A stretch of DNA of 54,671 bases from Chondrus crispus (Eukaryota; Rhodophyta; Florideophyceae; Gigartinales; Gigartinaceae): the NCBI RefSeq assembly GCF_000350225.1, contig NW_005179365.1, positions 1 through 54,671 on the forward strand. The letters are read 5' to 3'. This document shows, in pieces, positions 42,020-50,745 of this stretch. Within the stretch, counting starts at the first letter, position 1; every line of letters starts with the position of its first letter. The position numbers were made by a program, and so were the translations under genes. Below the pieces are notes generated by a model. It was not told the DNA's origin, made no database searches, and saw only the letters and a list, made by a program, of their open reading frames with translations.

Positions 42020-44200
42020 ATGGTGGACGGGAGACCAGTTGCGGATGAGGAACGTCAAGGTGGATCTGAAAGCGGTTCAGAAGGCGAAATGAACCAGGAT
42101 TCGAGTCGGAAACGATTTGATAGGGGAGAAAGACGCGCTCGTGCTGAGAATGAAGAAGCAGCTGGTACCGTAGCTAGTGCTCGGACCGACAATAGCTCTG
42201 GCAATGGGGCGAGTGCTGAAAGGGGGCGCAGAGGTCGTCGTGGTCGTGGTCGTCGTGGTTCTCGCGGTGCTCGTGGTACTCGTGATGGCCGTGGTGGTGG
42301 TAGGGCGCGTGCTGCGAATGATGGGAGTGAAGGTGGAGAAGAAACGGCTTCCGTCGCAGGCAAGGGCGCCAGTGTTGCTGCACGCGGTGCGGCTGAGGAT
42401 GCTGCGTCCATGGGCAGAGCAGCGGCTACGACTGCGATGCCCATATCCGTTGGACCAGTTGTTCTGCGCGTGCGCAGTCCACCTCGACCCCGAAAGAAGG
42501 GAGGCCAAACGATCAAGAGAGCAGCATCAAATTCCGCTGAGGAAGGAACCAGAACCCTAACCGATACGGAAACTGCAGGAAGGTCTGGTTACAGGCGGGA
42601 GGGTTCAGACGGTGTTGGAATATCGGAAGAAGCTGCTGACGTCATAATTGTGGACTCTGACGAAGAGGAGCGTGCTGCGCAGGACAGGCTTAAGAATGAC
42701 AATCCCCTGCTGGCTCCTGAGGTAGATTTGAACAACTACCGCCAGTGTATTCTCGAAATCGATGTTTCTTTGATAAGTGAGCCAAAGCAGAGCATTCGTT
42801 TGGTGGATGAGGAGCACCTCAGAGAGATGCGCCAGTCAATCAAAGAAAATGGATACATGACCAGCTCCGGCACGCTATCGGTAACACTGAAGGAGGGCAA
42901 CGGGTTAACCTGTGCCTTGGCTGAAGAGATGATTACGAATGGGAAGATCACCAGGGAGGTGTGGTTGATTGATGGGCGGCACCGGCTCATCGTGATCATC
43001 AGAGAGAGAATCCAAACTGTCAAAGTGACGCTGTGGATTCCTCGTCGAGATGTTCCGTGTCTCCACTCTGCGTAGATTGTTAGCATTGGTGCCTTTTTGA
43101 ACAAGAGTACCTCTACGAACAGAGAGATGACCTTGCAGGACCAGATTCATGCTTGTGTGTCTTTAGCAAGGACGCTTGATGCCAGAGAAGACGTTGATAT
43201 TCGCGCATCTAATTCTTCCCATCTGGCGACTGCCCTCTTCGCGGGAAAGACTTTGGGGAAGCAGAAGATGAGGCAGTTGCAACGTTACGGAATGATTGGC
43301 CTGAAACTTGCTCAGAACCAGGCCATGTTTGATATCTTTTTAGAGGAGACGAACACTCAATTGAATTTGAATCTTAGTCACGTGGCATCGGATGTTCTCC
43401 TTGGTATGGACTTGGAAGGGTTCAGGCTTGGACTGCAGTGCGTGAAGCAGAGAATTGAAACTGCAAACCAAACTGGATGGAGGGCCACTGGAAGGTTTGA
43501 TCGACTAAGCAGAGCATTCTACAATGCAGTGGCCGAACAATACGGTGAGGTCAAAAAAGCTGCAGAGTTCTGCAGGTGGCCCGTCCGTGAGTTTTTGCAG
43601 CGTACGGTAGGAAAGACGAAGGTAACAGTTGGAGTGAGCATTCGGACGGGCATGGGAAGGTTTGACGAAGGTCAGAAGATGAAGGGCGTTATGAAAACCA
43701 AGCTGACGAATCTGAAGAAGCGTCTGAAAGCATTGCCTGGAGTCGAAGACTACGAGGCTGAGTCGGAATCAGATTCGGAGGTGGAGGGTGGATATATAAC
43801 CCTCACTAACTCAGAATCGTCAGGGAGGAATGATGGCGACCATGAGCAAGAATCGGAGGCGCCTCGAGGAACACCTCCCAATTCCAAACCAGGAGATTCA
43901 TTGCGGCCGAAGCAGACTCCGGGCCCTGCCCAGAACTCTGAGCTGGCTAAGGAGCCGAAACAGCCACAAGGGAATGGGACCAAGCAAACTGAAGGCTCCA
44001 GTCAGCGACCTAAGCGAAAGAGTAAAAAGCGGAACTACAGCGAGCGCGGGGAAGATGAAGAGGATTTCGAGCCCGACTCCGGAAGGGGAAGACAGAAAAA
44101 AAGCCGAAGATTGCGGGGACGGGGAAAGATGATGTCAATCCTGCTGCCACGGATGAGGGGTCCGGGTATATGCCGCGAGATGATCTGGTGCGTGCTCTAG
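42020..44200 (+). pseudogene. ParB-like domain protein with in-frame TAG
   Basis: Start taken at ATG 42020 (MVDGRPVADEERQGG). An Arg/Gly-rich stretch follows (42220-42330; GRRGRRGRGRRGSRG). The ParB/Srx-type domain runs from about 42740 to 43060: SIRLVDEEHLREMRQSIKEN, then EVWLIDGRHRLIVI, whose GRHR (42974-42985) matches the G-x-x-R box of ParB and sulfiredoxin folds. A TAG at 43073-43075 interrupts, and the same frame continues IVSIGAFLNKSTSTN and MTLQDQIHACVSLARTLDA, a helical region as expected after a ParB N-domain. A Ser/Glu- and Lys-rich tail reaches 44200. At 44096-44102 seven A residues mark where the oxygenase frame becomes the better continuation. ParB-type domains bind or cut DNA and some hydrolyse CTP (established for the family). 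Confidence 0.65.
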
Positions 44201-45882
44201 AAGGCTTGCCTGAGAACGAGGTTATTCGGATTATGGATGCCCTTGGTCTGGATGTCGTCTCTCGTCCGGAAAAGGAAACTGTTCGAGATGAAGGGAAGTT
44301 TGCCTCCACGGATGGAAGCGGCTTTAAAGATGAAGTTGCAGCTGTACTGCCGATAGGGTATGACGACCCGGTTCCATACGAAGGTTTAGAGCATCCGCAA
44401 TGGTGCCGGTTTGCTTTTCTATTCCCTAGTCAATGGCCAAAGAAGAACCCTATTGGTCATGCTATGCCGTTTTTGGAGACGATACTCGTTCCGCATGAAC
44501 ACCGGGCGAACGTGTTTTTTAACAGTGCAGCCGATGTGCTTCGAGATAATCACCACTTGGTCTTCTGGCGTGCAGCGCTGAACTACCTCGTCGATCATCC
44601 ACAAGAAGAGGTCGTTCCCGATGGCGATGAACGCTTTACTGAAGTCCCCAAGAACCTGCTTCCTTGGGCGTCTGCCATTGCAAATGACTACGCTGCTCTC
44701 GCATATTTCGCTGAGAAACGAGGAGAGCTTGAATCTCAGGGGTACTGCGTTCTGAGCAACTTTCTGGATGATGGACGCAACCCGGAGAAGGTGGGGTCGG
44801 TGACAATACCGCAGATGGATGGGGACCGGCATGTTTTCTCACGTCTTCGGGCTGAAGTGCAGGCCTCTTTTCCTGGCGCTCAGGCTCTGAGGGATCCCGA
44901 CAATCGCACGGTGTGGAATTGGATTGTGAATGAGGGTTTCGATGTCGATGCTGTGAAGGGTGAGAAAGGAATTGCTCGCTACACCACTACCAATTTCGGG
45001 GTGACTACTCATCTAGAGCAAAACGCAAGCACGGTGCTGACTGCTCGGCTGAGAGCGCTTTTGGACATCCGTATTTCGCAAGCGCTGGCGGCGTTGGTGG
45101 TATGGAAAAATAAGAGCGGTAGCGAGGAGATGTATATTCCGAAGACCGGTGGGCGGTGGTTGCTGACGGCGAAAGGGTGCAAGCGCCAGGCACTGCATAC
45201 GGATTTTCCTTCTATGAGCAGAACGGACACTGTTCGTGGCAAGAGAAACCCCGGTTACTTTACTATTACCACAGGCAGTTTAGAAGTGCCGGTCTGGGTT
45301 TGTCCGTTTTCGCATAAGACGGTGTCGATGGCCCCAGAACGAGGTATTCGCGCTATGTCGAAAGGGAGTGTGGCAGGAATCCTCAGGATACCCCCGTACT
45401 CTATCTTCGTCGGTCGTGGGGACATGTTTCATGCTGGTGCCGGATATGGAGATTCAGCAGGGGACGGGAGCTGCCTTCGATATCACCTGTATTTCGTGCC
45501 AATGAGCCATCGCTTAGAGGATGGTGTTCATATGCTCCAAAAGTTTGATCCCATTATGAAGACCAACCTGGACGACGATACGGACGAGGACGTAAATGAC
45601 GGTGAGGATGATGCAACCGGCGAGGTTGTCGGCGAAGGGGATGTGGATGGGGATGACGGTTATGTGGATGATGTGGAAGCCGATGGGGAAGGGGATGATG
45701 TTGTAATGAAGGAGGGAGTACCTGCTACTCAGCCAGTGCAAATTCTCAAAGAGGGTAGCTCGACCGCGAAAGCTGCTGTTGGGCCTTCAGGTGGTAATCC
45801 TGTCCAATTGCCAATCCCTGATACCCAGGAACAGGAGGTAACACCAGATTTAGATGAGTATGAGGAGAAGAAATCTGACTAG
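44170..45882 (+). CDS. 2-oxoglutarate/Fe(II)-dependent oxygenase-like protein
   Basis: 570-residue frame. A double-stranded beta-helix core is suggested by ALHTDF (His343, Asp345: H-x-D iron ligands), GYFTITTGSLEVPVWV, then IPPYSIFVGRGDMFHAGAGY (distal His421) and LRYHLYFVP (Arg437, candidate 2-oxoglutarate contact). The N-terminal 270 residues are unrecognised. The C-terminus is strongly acidic (GDVDGDDGYVDD). The first Met overlaps the end of the ParB-like frame, and the frame is open further upstream to the A7 tract at 44096, so the two may once have formed one protein. TET/JBP-type relatives oxidise methylated bases in DNA, and others act on proteins; the substrate here is unknown. The frame itself has no lesion. 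Confidence 0.62.
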   Translation: MPRDDLVRALEGLPENEVIRIMDALGLDVVSRPEKETVRDEGKFASTDGSGFKDEVAAVLPIGYDDPVPYEGLEHPQWCRFAFLFPSQWPKKNPIGHAMPFLETILVPHEHRANVFFNSAADVLRDNHHLVFWRAALNYLVDHPQEEVVPDGDERFTEVPKNLLPWASAIANDYAALAYFAEKRGELESQGYCVLSNFLDDGRNPEKVGSVTIPQMDGDRHVFSRLRAEVQASFPGAQALRDPDNRTVWNWIVNEGFDVDAVKGEKGIARYTTTNFGVTTHLEQNASTVLTARLRALLDIRISQALAALVVWKNKSGSEEMYIPKTGGRWLLTAKGCKRQALHTDFPSMSRTDTVRGKRNPGYFTITTGSLEVPVWVCPFSHKTVSMAPERGIRAMSKGSVAGILRIPPYSIFVGRGDMFHAGAGYGDSAGDGSCLRYHLYFVPMSHRLEDGVHMLQKFDPIMKTNLDDDTDEDVNDGEDDATGEVVGEGDVDGDDGYVDDVEADGEGDDVVMKEGVPATQPVQILKEGSSTAKAAVGPSGGNPVQLPIPDTQEQEVTPDLDEYEEKKSD

Positions 45883-46787
45883 GGTCGAAGTAGGAATGCC
45901 TTGAAAAGTTGGTAGTACTTGTTGTAAAAGTAGACCCTGCGCGCAGCGGAGAGTAAACCTCGCGCCTTACCGGTGAGGGTGTCCTGTAAAAGATATTTTC
46001 TATTTGGGAAGTCAGGGACAGCGGAAAAGAAGGGGTTCAAGAGCGTCTACATGGGGATTTAAAGGCAGGCTCTCGACTGCATGCTGAATGAGCCTGGTTG
46101 TAGGAGTATAGATAGTTGTGTCGCGCAATTTTCCCGCCCTAGGTAGTGGGCAACATGGAAAAGAACATTCTGATCAGTTTACTTCAACCTATGTACTTTC
46201 TTGGGGCCAAGAGGGGGATATTTCATATAAATAATAAAAACTGCGTGGGCATTAGCAACGCTGACCTAGAGTGCCGTTTTTTGGGAAACTGTTGTACAGC
46301 TGGTTGCCAGCCGCCGAAAAGAAGGTAAAAGCTACGAATGGAATGTTACCTGAAAGAGGATGATACTTAAAATAACAATTTGTTAAATTGTTGTAAGAGC
46401 CATGAATGGCATGTTGCCTGAAAGAGGAAGATATTTAAAAGAGCAATGGGAAAAGGCGGTTATTATTACGTTTGGGGAAAACATTACAATAGGAGCATGA
46501 CGATAGGAGCGGTTGCGTATTTTCAATGTGTGCAATTTTCTTCATTGGGCAGTTTTGGCGTTTGAGCGATGAACCGCATTCCATACGGCACAAGTTTTAG
46601 ATGGGCGCGTCATTGACTTGGAGTAGAATAGCTTTTTTTGATATCTTCATAAGTAGAGCTTAGTAGAACTTACATGAGGAAACGATTCTGAGGTGGAGAG
46701 AGAGATTTAGAGAGAGAGAGAGAGAGCTACCACTTGCGCACGTTTACTCGTTGTTTTTGTATAGAAGGACGATATATCTGTGAAAGA
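45883..46787. other. Stretch with duplicated segments, no gene
   Basis: Contains the left copy of the 90-bp direct repeat (46232-46323), then two diverged tandem segments of about 65 bp (GAATGGAATGTTACCTGAAA at 46337 and GAATGGCATGTTGCCTGAAA at 46404), and a GA run at 46710-46727 just before the RNB gene. Confidence 0.6.
46232..46323 (+). repeat. Direct repeat flanking RNB gene, left copy
   Basis: About 90 bp including TGCGTGGGCATTAGCAACGC and GCCGCCGAAAAGA, near-identical to 49933-50025. Confidence 0.88.
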
Positions 46788-49022
46788 ATGCCTTCATCAC
46801 GTCTTAATGTCGGAGATATTGTGTTATTTACAGCAATCCCCGAAGTACAGATGTCACTAGGTGTGCAAGGGAGGTATGCCAGAGTTGGACAAGTTTTGTG
46901 TTCGACTGAAGATGGGAACGACATACTTGAAGTGAAGGGATGGTTCGGGACTAGAGCTAGCCTTGAGCAAATCAAAATTTTACACGTAATCTGGAGAAAG
47001 GGAAGAAGTAAGCTTGGAGTGCAGGAAAGGACTATTGAAGGAATTGAAAAGAATGGATTGTGTCTAGCAAGCGGTGTGCGCATATCAAATCATACATTCA
47101 TGGAGGATGGAGCTGTGACGTTGAATCGCGTGGCGTCACGTCTGTTCTCAGGAAGAGCCACTGCGCCATCCGTCCTCTTCGCCGCTGCTATAGTGCTGAA
47201 CTGCGACGCCAGAGTGACCCAAGTCGATCCAAATCCGTATCTGAACCCGTATGAAATGTTTTACAAGGCTAACGAGGCGTTGAATGCAGACAGCGCCACT
47301 ACCCCTACGCAACCGGCTGTGGCGTGGTATACCTTGGCGCAATCGGTATACTCTGGGGATATAGAGATATTCAGTTCGAATGTAGCGTATGACACGTATA
47401 TGGAGACCATCACATGCCTCCAGAACTGCAGCTTCAGCCCGCATGATGCCCGCGGCATGATAACATACGATTCAGATTTGTTGAGTACCTTGGAAGCAAC
47501 GAAACGTTTTCAGGAGGTAGATCGCAAGAGGCTGAGTATGTCTTTGATGAACTTGGATATAACTCGGCAGTTTGCCGCAAGCATTTGCAAGGAGCTGGGG
47601 ATCCGGGATACGTTTGACGAAAAAGTCCTCATGGCGGGGGCGTTGTGCCTAGAAAGTGAAGCCAGTACGCAACAAGTCGAGTACGCCGAAACCATGTTTT
47701 TTGAAGAGGATGGGAGAGCAGACGAAGACGCGGAATGGCGACATACATTCAGTCACCACATCGCGTACTCTATCCACCATGCGGACAGAGACGACAGAAA
47801 CGTCGCCGTATCGATTGGGAAATTTGAAAGGGATGGAGAAAGCGTAGGCAGGAGGCACGCAGATTGTGAACAAGATTATGTGTTTGTGCATATATCAGAC
47901 GTAACGAGATACATCGGTCATGACCTGAACAGTCTTCTGCTGAGCGGAGCGATGGAGAGAGGGCGGACGCAGTTCTTGCCAACGGGAAACATGACGATGC
48001 TCCCAAAAGCTATTGCGAGAATGGCGAGTCTGGCATGGTGGCGGGGAAGCTGCACCCTCACGGTACGTTTCCCAATTTCGAATGGCATGATCAACGATTC
48101 GGATTATCACATATGCTTATCTCGCATCTCAAAGCCGAAGATACTGTCGTACGTGGAGGCTGAAGAGCAGATACAATCAGAGGAGATGAATGATTTGAAG
48201 CGTATCTATAACCTGGTGAACCAAACATTTCCTCAGGCCGTGGAAGAAGAAGAATACGTTGACTATCACGAGTTGAACGTTGATGCACAAGAACACATGG
48301 GGATATCTGTGTCGCCTCGGGTGCGCACCAAAAGGGCGTCCGTACTGATTTCGTCGATGGAAAAGGCGGCAAACATCGCCTGCGCTAGGTACGCCGAAGA
48401 CAGAGGCGTGCCCATGTGCTTTTTGAACCAAATGGCACCCGATGACGTGAATAGTGTTCCAAGTTTTGTGTTCTGTGCAGAGATCCTCCCTCACCACGTC
48501 CAGGATGAAGAAGCCTGTGCTTTGATTACCTCTCCAGTCCATCGTGGGCCAGATCTGATCAACCACATACAGCTGAAAGCACAGCTACGGAAGGATGCAC
48601 AGCGACGAACACGCAGATATCTTACAAGAGAGAAAATCATGGAGGAGATTGAGAACAACAACTTCACCCTCAAATACCACCGTGGCATACAGATGGAAGA
48701 CAGAATCACGCAGTATTATACGCACAAGTTTCTGAAGGGCCAAACTCAAAAGACGCTAGTGGGGACGATGTTGGGGTACCCCTCGGACGTAACAGATTTG
48801 AACCCAGACACAACGCGCATCAACGATATGCAGGCATCTGGATGCCGTTCCTTCCAGAAATGCCTCATGCAATTAGATAGCAGTGGAATTCGCATTTTCG
48901 TGATGCTTCCGTGTGGAATCGCAGCAGGATCGAAACTGAATCTGTCGTTGTCCTGGATTTGCCCAGACAGTATGCGTCATGACGCATTTGCTACACAAAT
49001 GGCAATGGATGTTACCGGATAA
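46788..49022 (+). CDS. RNB-family ribonuclease-like protein, probable pseudoenzyme
   Basis: Uninterrupted frame. Start taken at the Met followed by PSSRLNVGDIVLF; an in-frame ATG exists at 46734. The RNase II/R catalytic domain is recognisable: YVFVHISDVTRYIGHDL, then GRTQFLPTGNMTMLPKAIAR, LTVRFPISNGMINDSDYHI, LSYVEAEEQIQ, and SPVHRGPDLINHIQLKAQL (family: SP-x-RR-x-x-D; the sequence recalls mitochondrial DSS1-type enzymes). However, at the active site the stretch YSIHHADRDDRNVAV (from 47766) replaces I-D-x(5)-D-x-DD. Aligned with E. coli RNase II, Asp201, Asp209 and Asp210 become His348, Asn356 and Val357 (numbered from the 46734 Met) and only Asp207 remains. The first Arg of the RR pair is His. 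It is therefore likely unable to degrade RNA and may have a binding role. Confidence 0.82.
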   Translation: MPSSRLNVGDIVLFTAIPEVQMSLGVQGRYARVGQVLCSTEDGNDILEVKGWFGTRASLEQIKILHVIWRKGRSKLGVQERTIEGIEKNGLCLASGVRISNHTFMEDGAVTLNRVASRLFSGRATAPSVLFAAAIVLNCDARVTQVDPNPYLNPYEMFYKANEALNADSATTPTQPAVAWYTLAQSVYSGDIEIFSSNVAYDTYMETITCLQNCSFSPHDARGMITYDSDLLSTLEATKRFQEVDRKRLSMSLMNLDITRQFAASICKELGIRDTFDEKVLMAGALCLESEASTQQVEYAETMFFEEDGRADEDAEWRHTFSHHIAYSIHHADRDDRNVAVSIGKFERDGESVGRRHADCEQDYVFVHISDVTRYIGHDLNSLLLSGAMERGRTQFLPTGNMTMLPKAIARMASLAWWRGSCTLTVRFPISNGMINDSDYHICLSRISKPKILSYVEAEEQIQSEEMNDLKRIYNLVNQTFPQAVEEEEYVDYHELNVDAQEHMGISVSPRVRTKRASVLISSMEKAANIACARYAEDRGVPMCFLNQMAPDDVNSVPSFVFCAEILPHHVQDEEACALITSPVHRGPDLINHIQLKAQLRKDAQRRTRRYLTREKIMEEIENNNFTLKYHRGIQMEDRITQYYTHKFLKGQTQKTLVGTMLGYPSDVTDLNPDTTRINDMQASGCRSFQKCLMQLDSSGIRIFVMLPCGIAAGSKLNLSLSWICPDSMRHDAFATQMAMDVTG

Positions 49023-49477
49023 CCATGCGATGCAAGCCGAGGCCCAGTCTTTGGGCAGAAGTGGAAAAGTAATATACGCACAGGGTAGAACCAGGTTTTC
49101 ACAGATAATTAGGAGATATTCCCTTTTACAATATAGAGTAAGGCATATTCCCTATACCCAAACGACATTACGAATTACGATGAAGTACTGTGGGAATGGA
49201 AAAAGCAATTAGCACATCACCAAGTACTAAAGAATATTACAATTAGCAGCAATAGTCCTGTTACGCAAAAGTAATACTAATTCACCCCGAGCCCCATTTT
49301 TATAAAAAGAAACATTTGGAAAACATTAGTGTAATTTGAAATATTCAAATGGAATTTGCAATTTTTTAAATTAATGTAATTTCAAACAAATGCGATTACC
49401 AGAAAAGTGGGATTAGCCCATCGTGGGATTAGCAGGGATTAGGGCGAATCCCGCGAATCCCGTGAAACCCATAACTA

Positions 49478-49885
49478 AGAAGTATACAAGTTTAAAAGCA
49501 GAGCAGTATAGAAGTACGAAAGCAGATAAGTATAGAAGAATGGAAATTTAGAAGTATAAGAGTATGATAGTATAGAAGAATAAGAAGTATAAAAGTATAG
49601 AAGTTTAGAAGCAGAGAAGCAGAGAAGTTTCGACACAGAAAAGCAGAGAAGTTTAAAAGCAGAGAAGTATAGAAGCACAGAGGCAGAGGCGTTTGAATGC
49701 AGAGAATTATGGAAGTATAGAAGTTTAAAAGCAGAGCGGTATAGAAGTATAGAAGCAGAAGTTTAAAAGCAGAGCGGGATAGTAGTATATAAGTTTAGAA
49801 CAGGGAAGTATGGAAGAATAGAATTTTAAAAGCAGAGAAGTTCAGAAGTGTAAAAGTATAGAAGGATAGAAGTTTAAAAGGAAGT
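49478..49885 (+). repeat. Low-complexity purine-rich array
   Basis: Irregular tandem repetition of short units such as AGAAGTATAGA, AGTTTAAAAGC and AGAGAAGT, with a period of roughly 10 to 12 bases. Simple-sequence DNA. Confidence 0.9.
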
Positions 49886-49932
49886 ACGACCACGGTAGAG
49901 TACTGTACGGAGGGGGGAGGGGGGCGCAGTAG

Positions 49933-50025
49933 AAATAAAAAATGCGTGGGCATTAGCAACGCTGACCTAGAATACCGTTTTTTGTTAAATTGTTGTACAG
50001 CTGGTTGGCAGCCGCCGAAAAGACA
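49933..50025 (+). repeat. Direct repeat flanking RNB gene, right copy
   Basis: Matches 46232-46323 over about 90 bp with a few differences. It ends just before the ATG at 50032. Confidence 0.88.
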
Positions 50026-50031
50026 GCCATG

Positions 50032-50454
50032 AACCTTCTTCTGGCGGTGCATCCCGACGGTAGACACTCCACGCCCGTTTTGGAAGAGGCCATTCAAGAT
50101 GATCTTCCGCCGATAAACGAGGTGTTCTCTGCGGAAGCGAGGGACGCTTTTAACTACCTTCGCCGCGTGACCGACATGTACAACTGCTTTGAAATGCCAG
50201 AATTGGTACTTGCGGAAATTGACGTCTCATTTCGACAAAACGGAGAGTACAACGAAATCATTTGGATGGCGACCGCACTGTACACTTTTGGCAGTGGTGA
50301 GATCGATGGGATGCTTGGCTTCTACGAAGAAATTTATGGAGGACATGTAGGAGTATGTGGCGAAGACAGTGATCACAGCATGGAGATGGATGATATAGAT
50401 GACGAAGAATTGGATGAAATGCTAGAGCCAGTTACTCCAGAAACGCACTACTAA
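50032..50454 (+). CDS. Small acidic protein, unrecognised
   Basis: 140-residue frame from ATG 50032 (MNLLLAVHPDGRHSTP); an in-frame earlier start would lie in the duplicated repeat. The sequence is protein-like: EARDAFNYLRRVTDMYNCFE, LVLAEIDVSFRQNGEYNE, WMATALYTFGSGEIDGMLG, and an acidic tail (DDIDDEELDEMLEPV). No family recognised and no membrane segment or signal peptide. Since the left repeat copy has no such gene after it, the repeat probably arose by duplication of this gene's upstream region (inference). Confidence 0.55.
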   Translation, partial: NLLLAVHPDGRHSTPVLEEAIQDDLPPINEVFSAEARDAFNYLRRVTDMYNCFEMPELVLAEIDVSFRQNGEYNEIIWMATALYTFGSGEIDGMLGFYEEIYGGHVGVCGEDSDHSMEMDDIDDEELDEMLEPVTPETHY

Positions 50455-50745
50455 TCAGTCTGTTGCGAATAAACACGATCTGGCTCATTGCTTCTCACTG
50501 TTTATTTTTCATACGTTCTAGCTGCTTGCGCTCTACCCCTCCATCCTTCGCTTTTTTTTGGTCTGGCGGTTGGTTGCTCCTGGTGCGGGATGCAGTACAG
50601 TTCTTCTTTTTCTAGATGTAAGGGGCAGTAAAAGTGGACGAGTGCCTGTGTGCCTGCATGCAATACCTACCATTGAGTCCATAGTCTAAAGTACCGATCT
50701 TACTTCAATTGGTCTACATGTTTCGAGCAGCAGAGGGGGCTGCCC
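50455..50745. other. Intergenic between convergent genes
   Basis: Downstream of both neighbours. An AATAAA-type signal (GCGAATAAACACG at about 50465-50477) lies shortly after the small gene. Confidence 0.45.

Larger units (their letters stand above)
49023..50031. other. AT-rich stretch with tandem array
   Basis: Contains no supported gene. GGGATTAG recurs near 49410-49440. A low-complexity array fills 49478-49885, and the right copy of the 90-bp repeat precedes the next gene. Confidence 0.6.

Noticed and set aside
16864..43075. Reassignment of TAG or TAA to an amino acid genome-wide
   Set aside because: Intact host genes end at these codons in the expected place: EF-G and the oxygenase frame at TAG, INO1 and the RNB gene at TAA.
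36069..46100. Terminal inverted repeats around the methyltransferase/ParB locus
   Set aside because: No convincing inverted ends or target duplication were found by eye in the flanks; a computed search would be needed.
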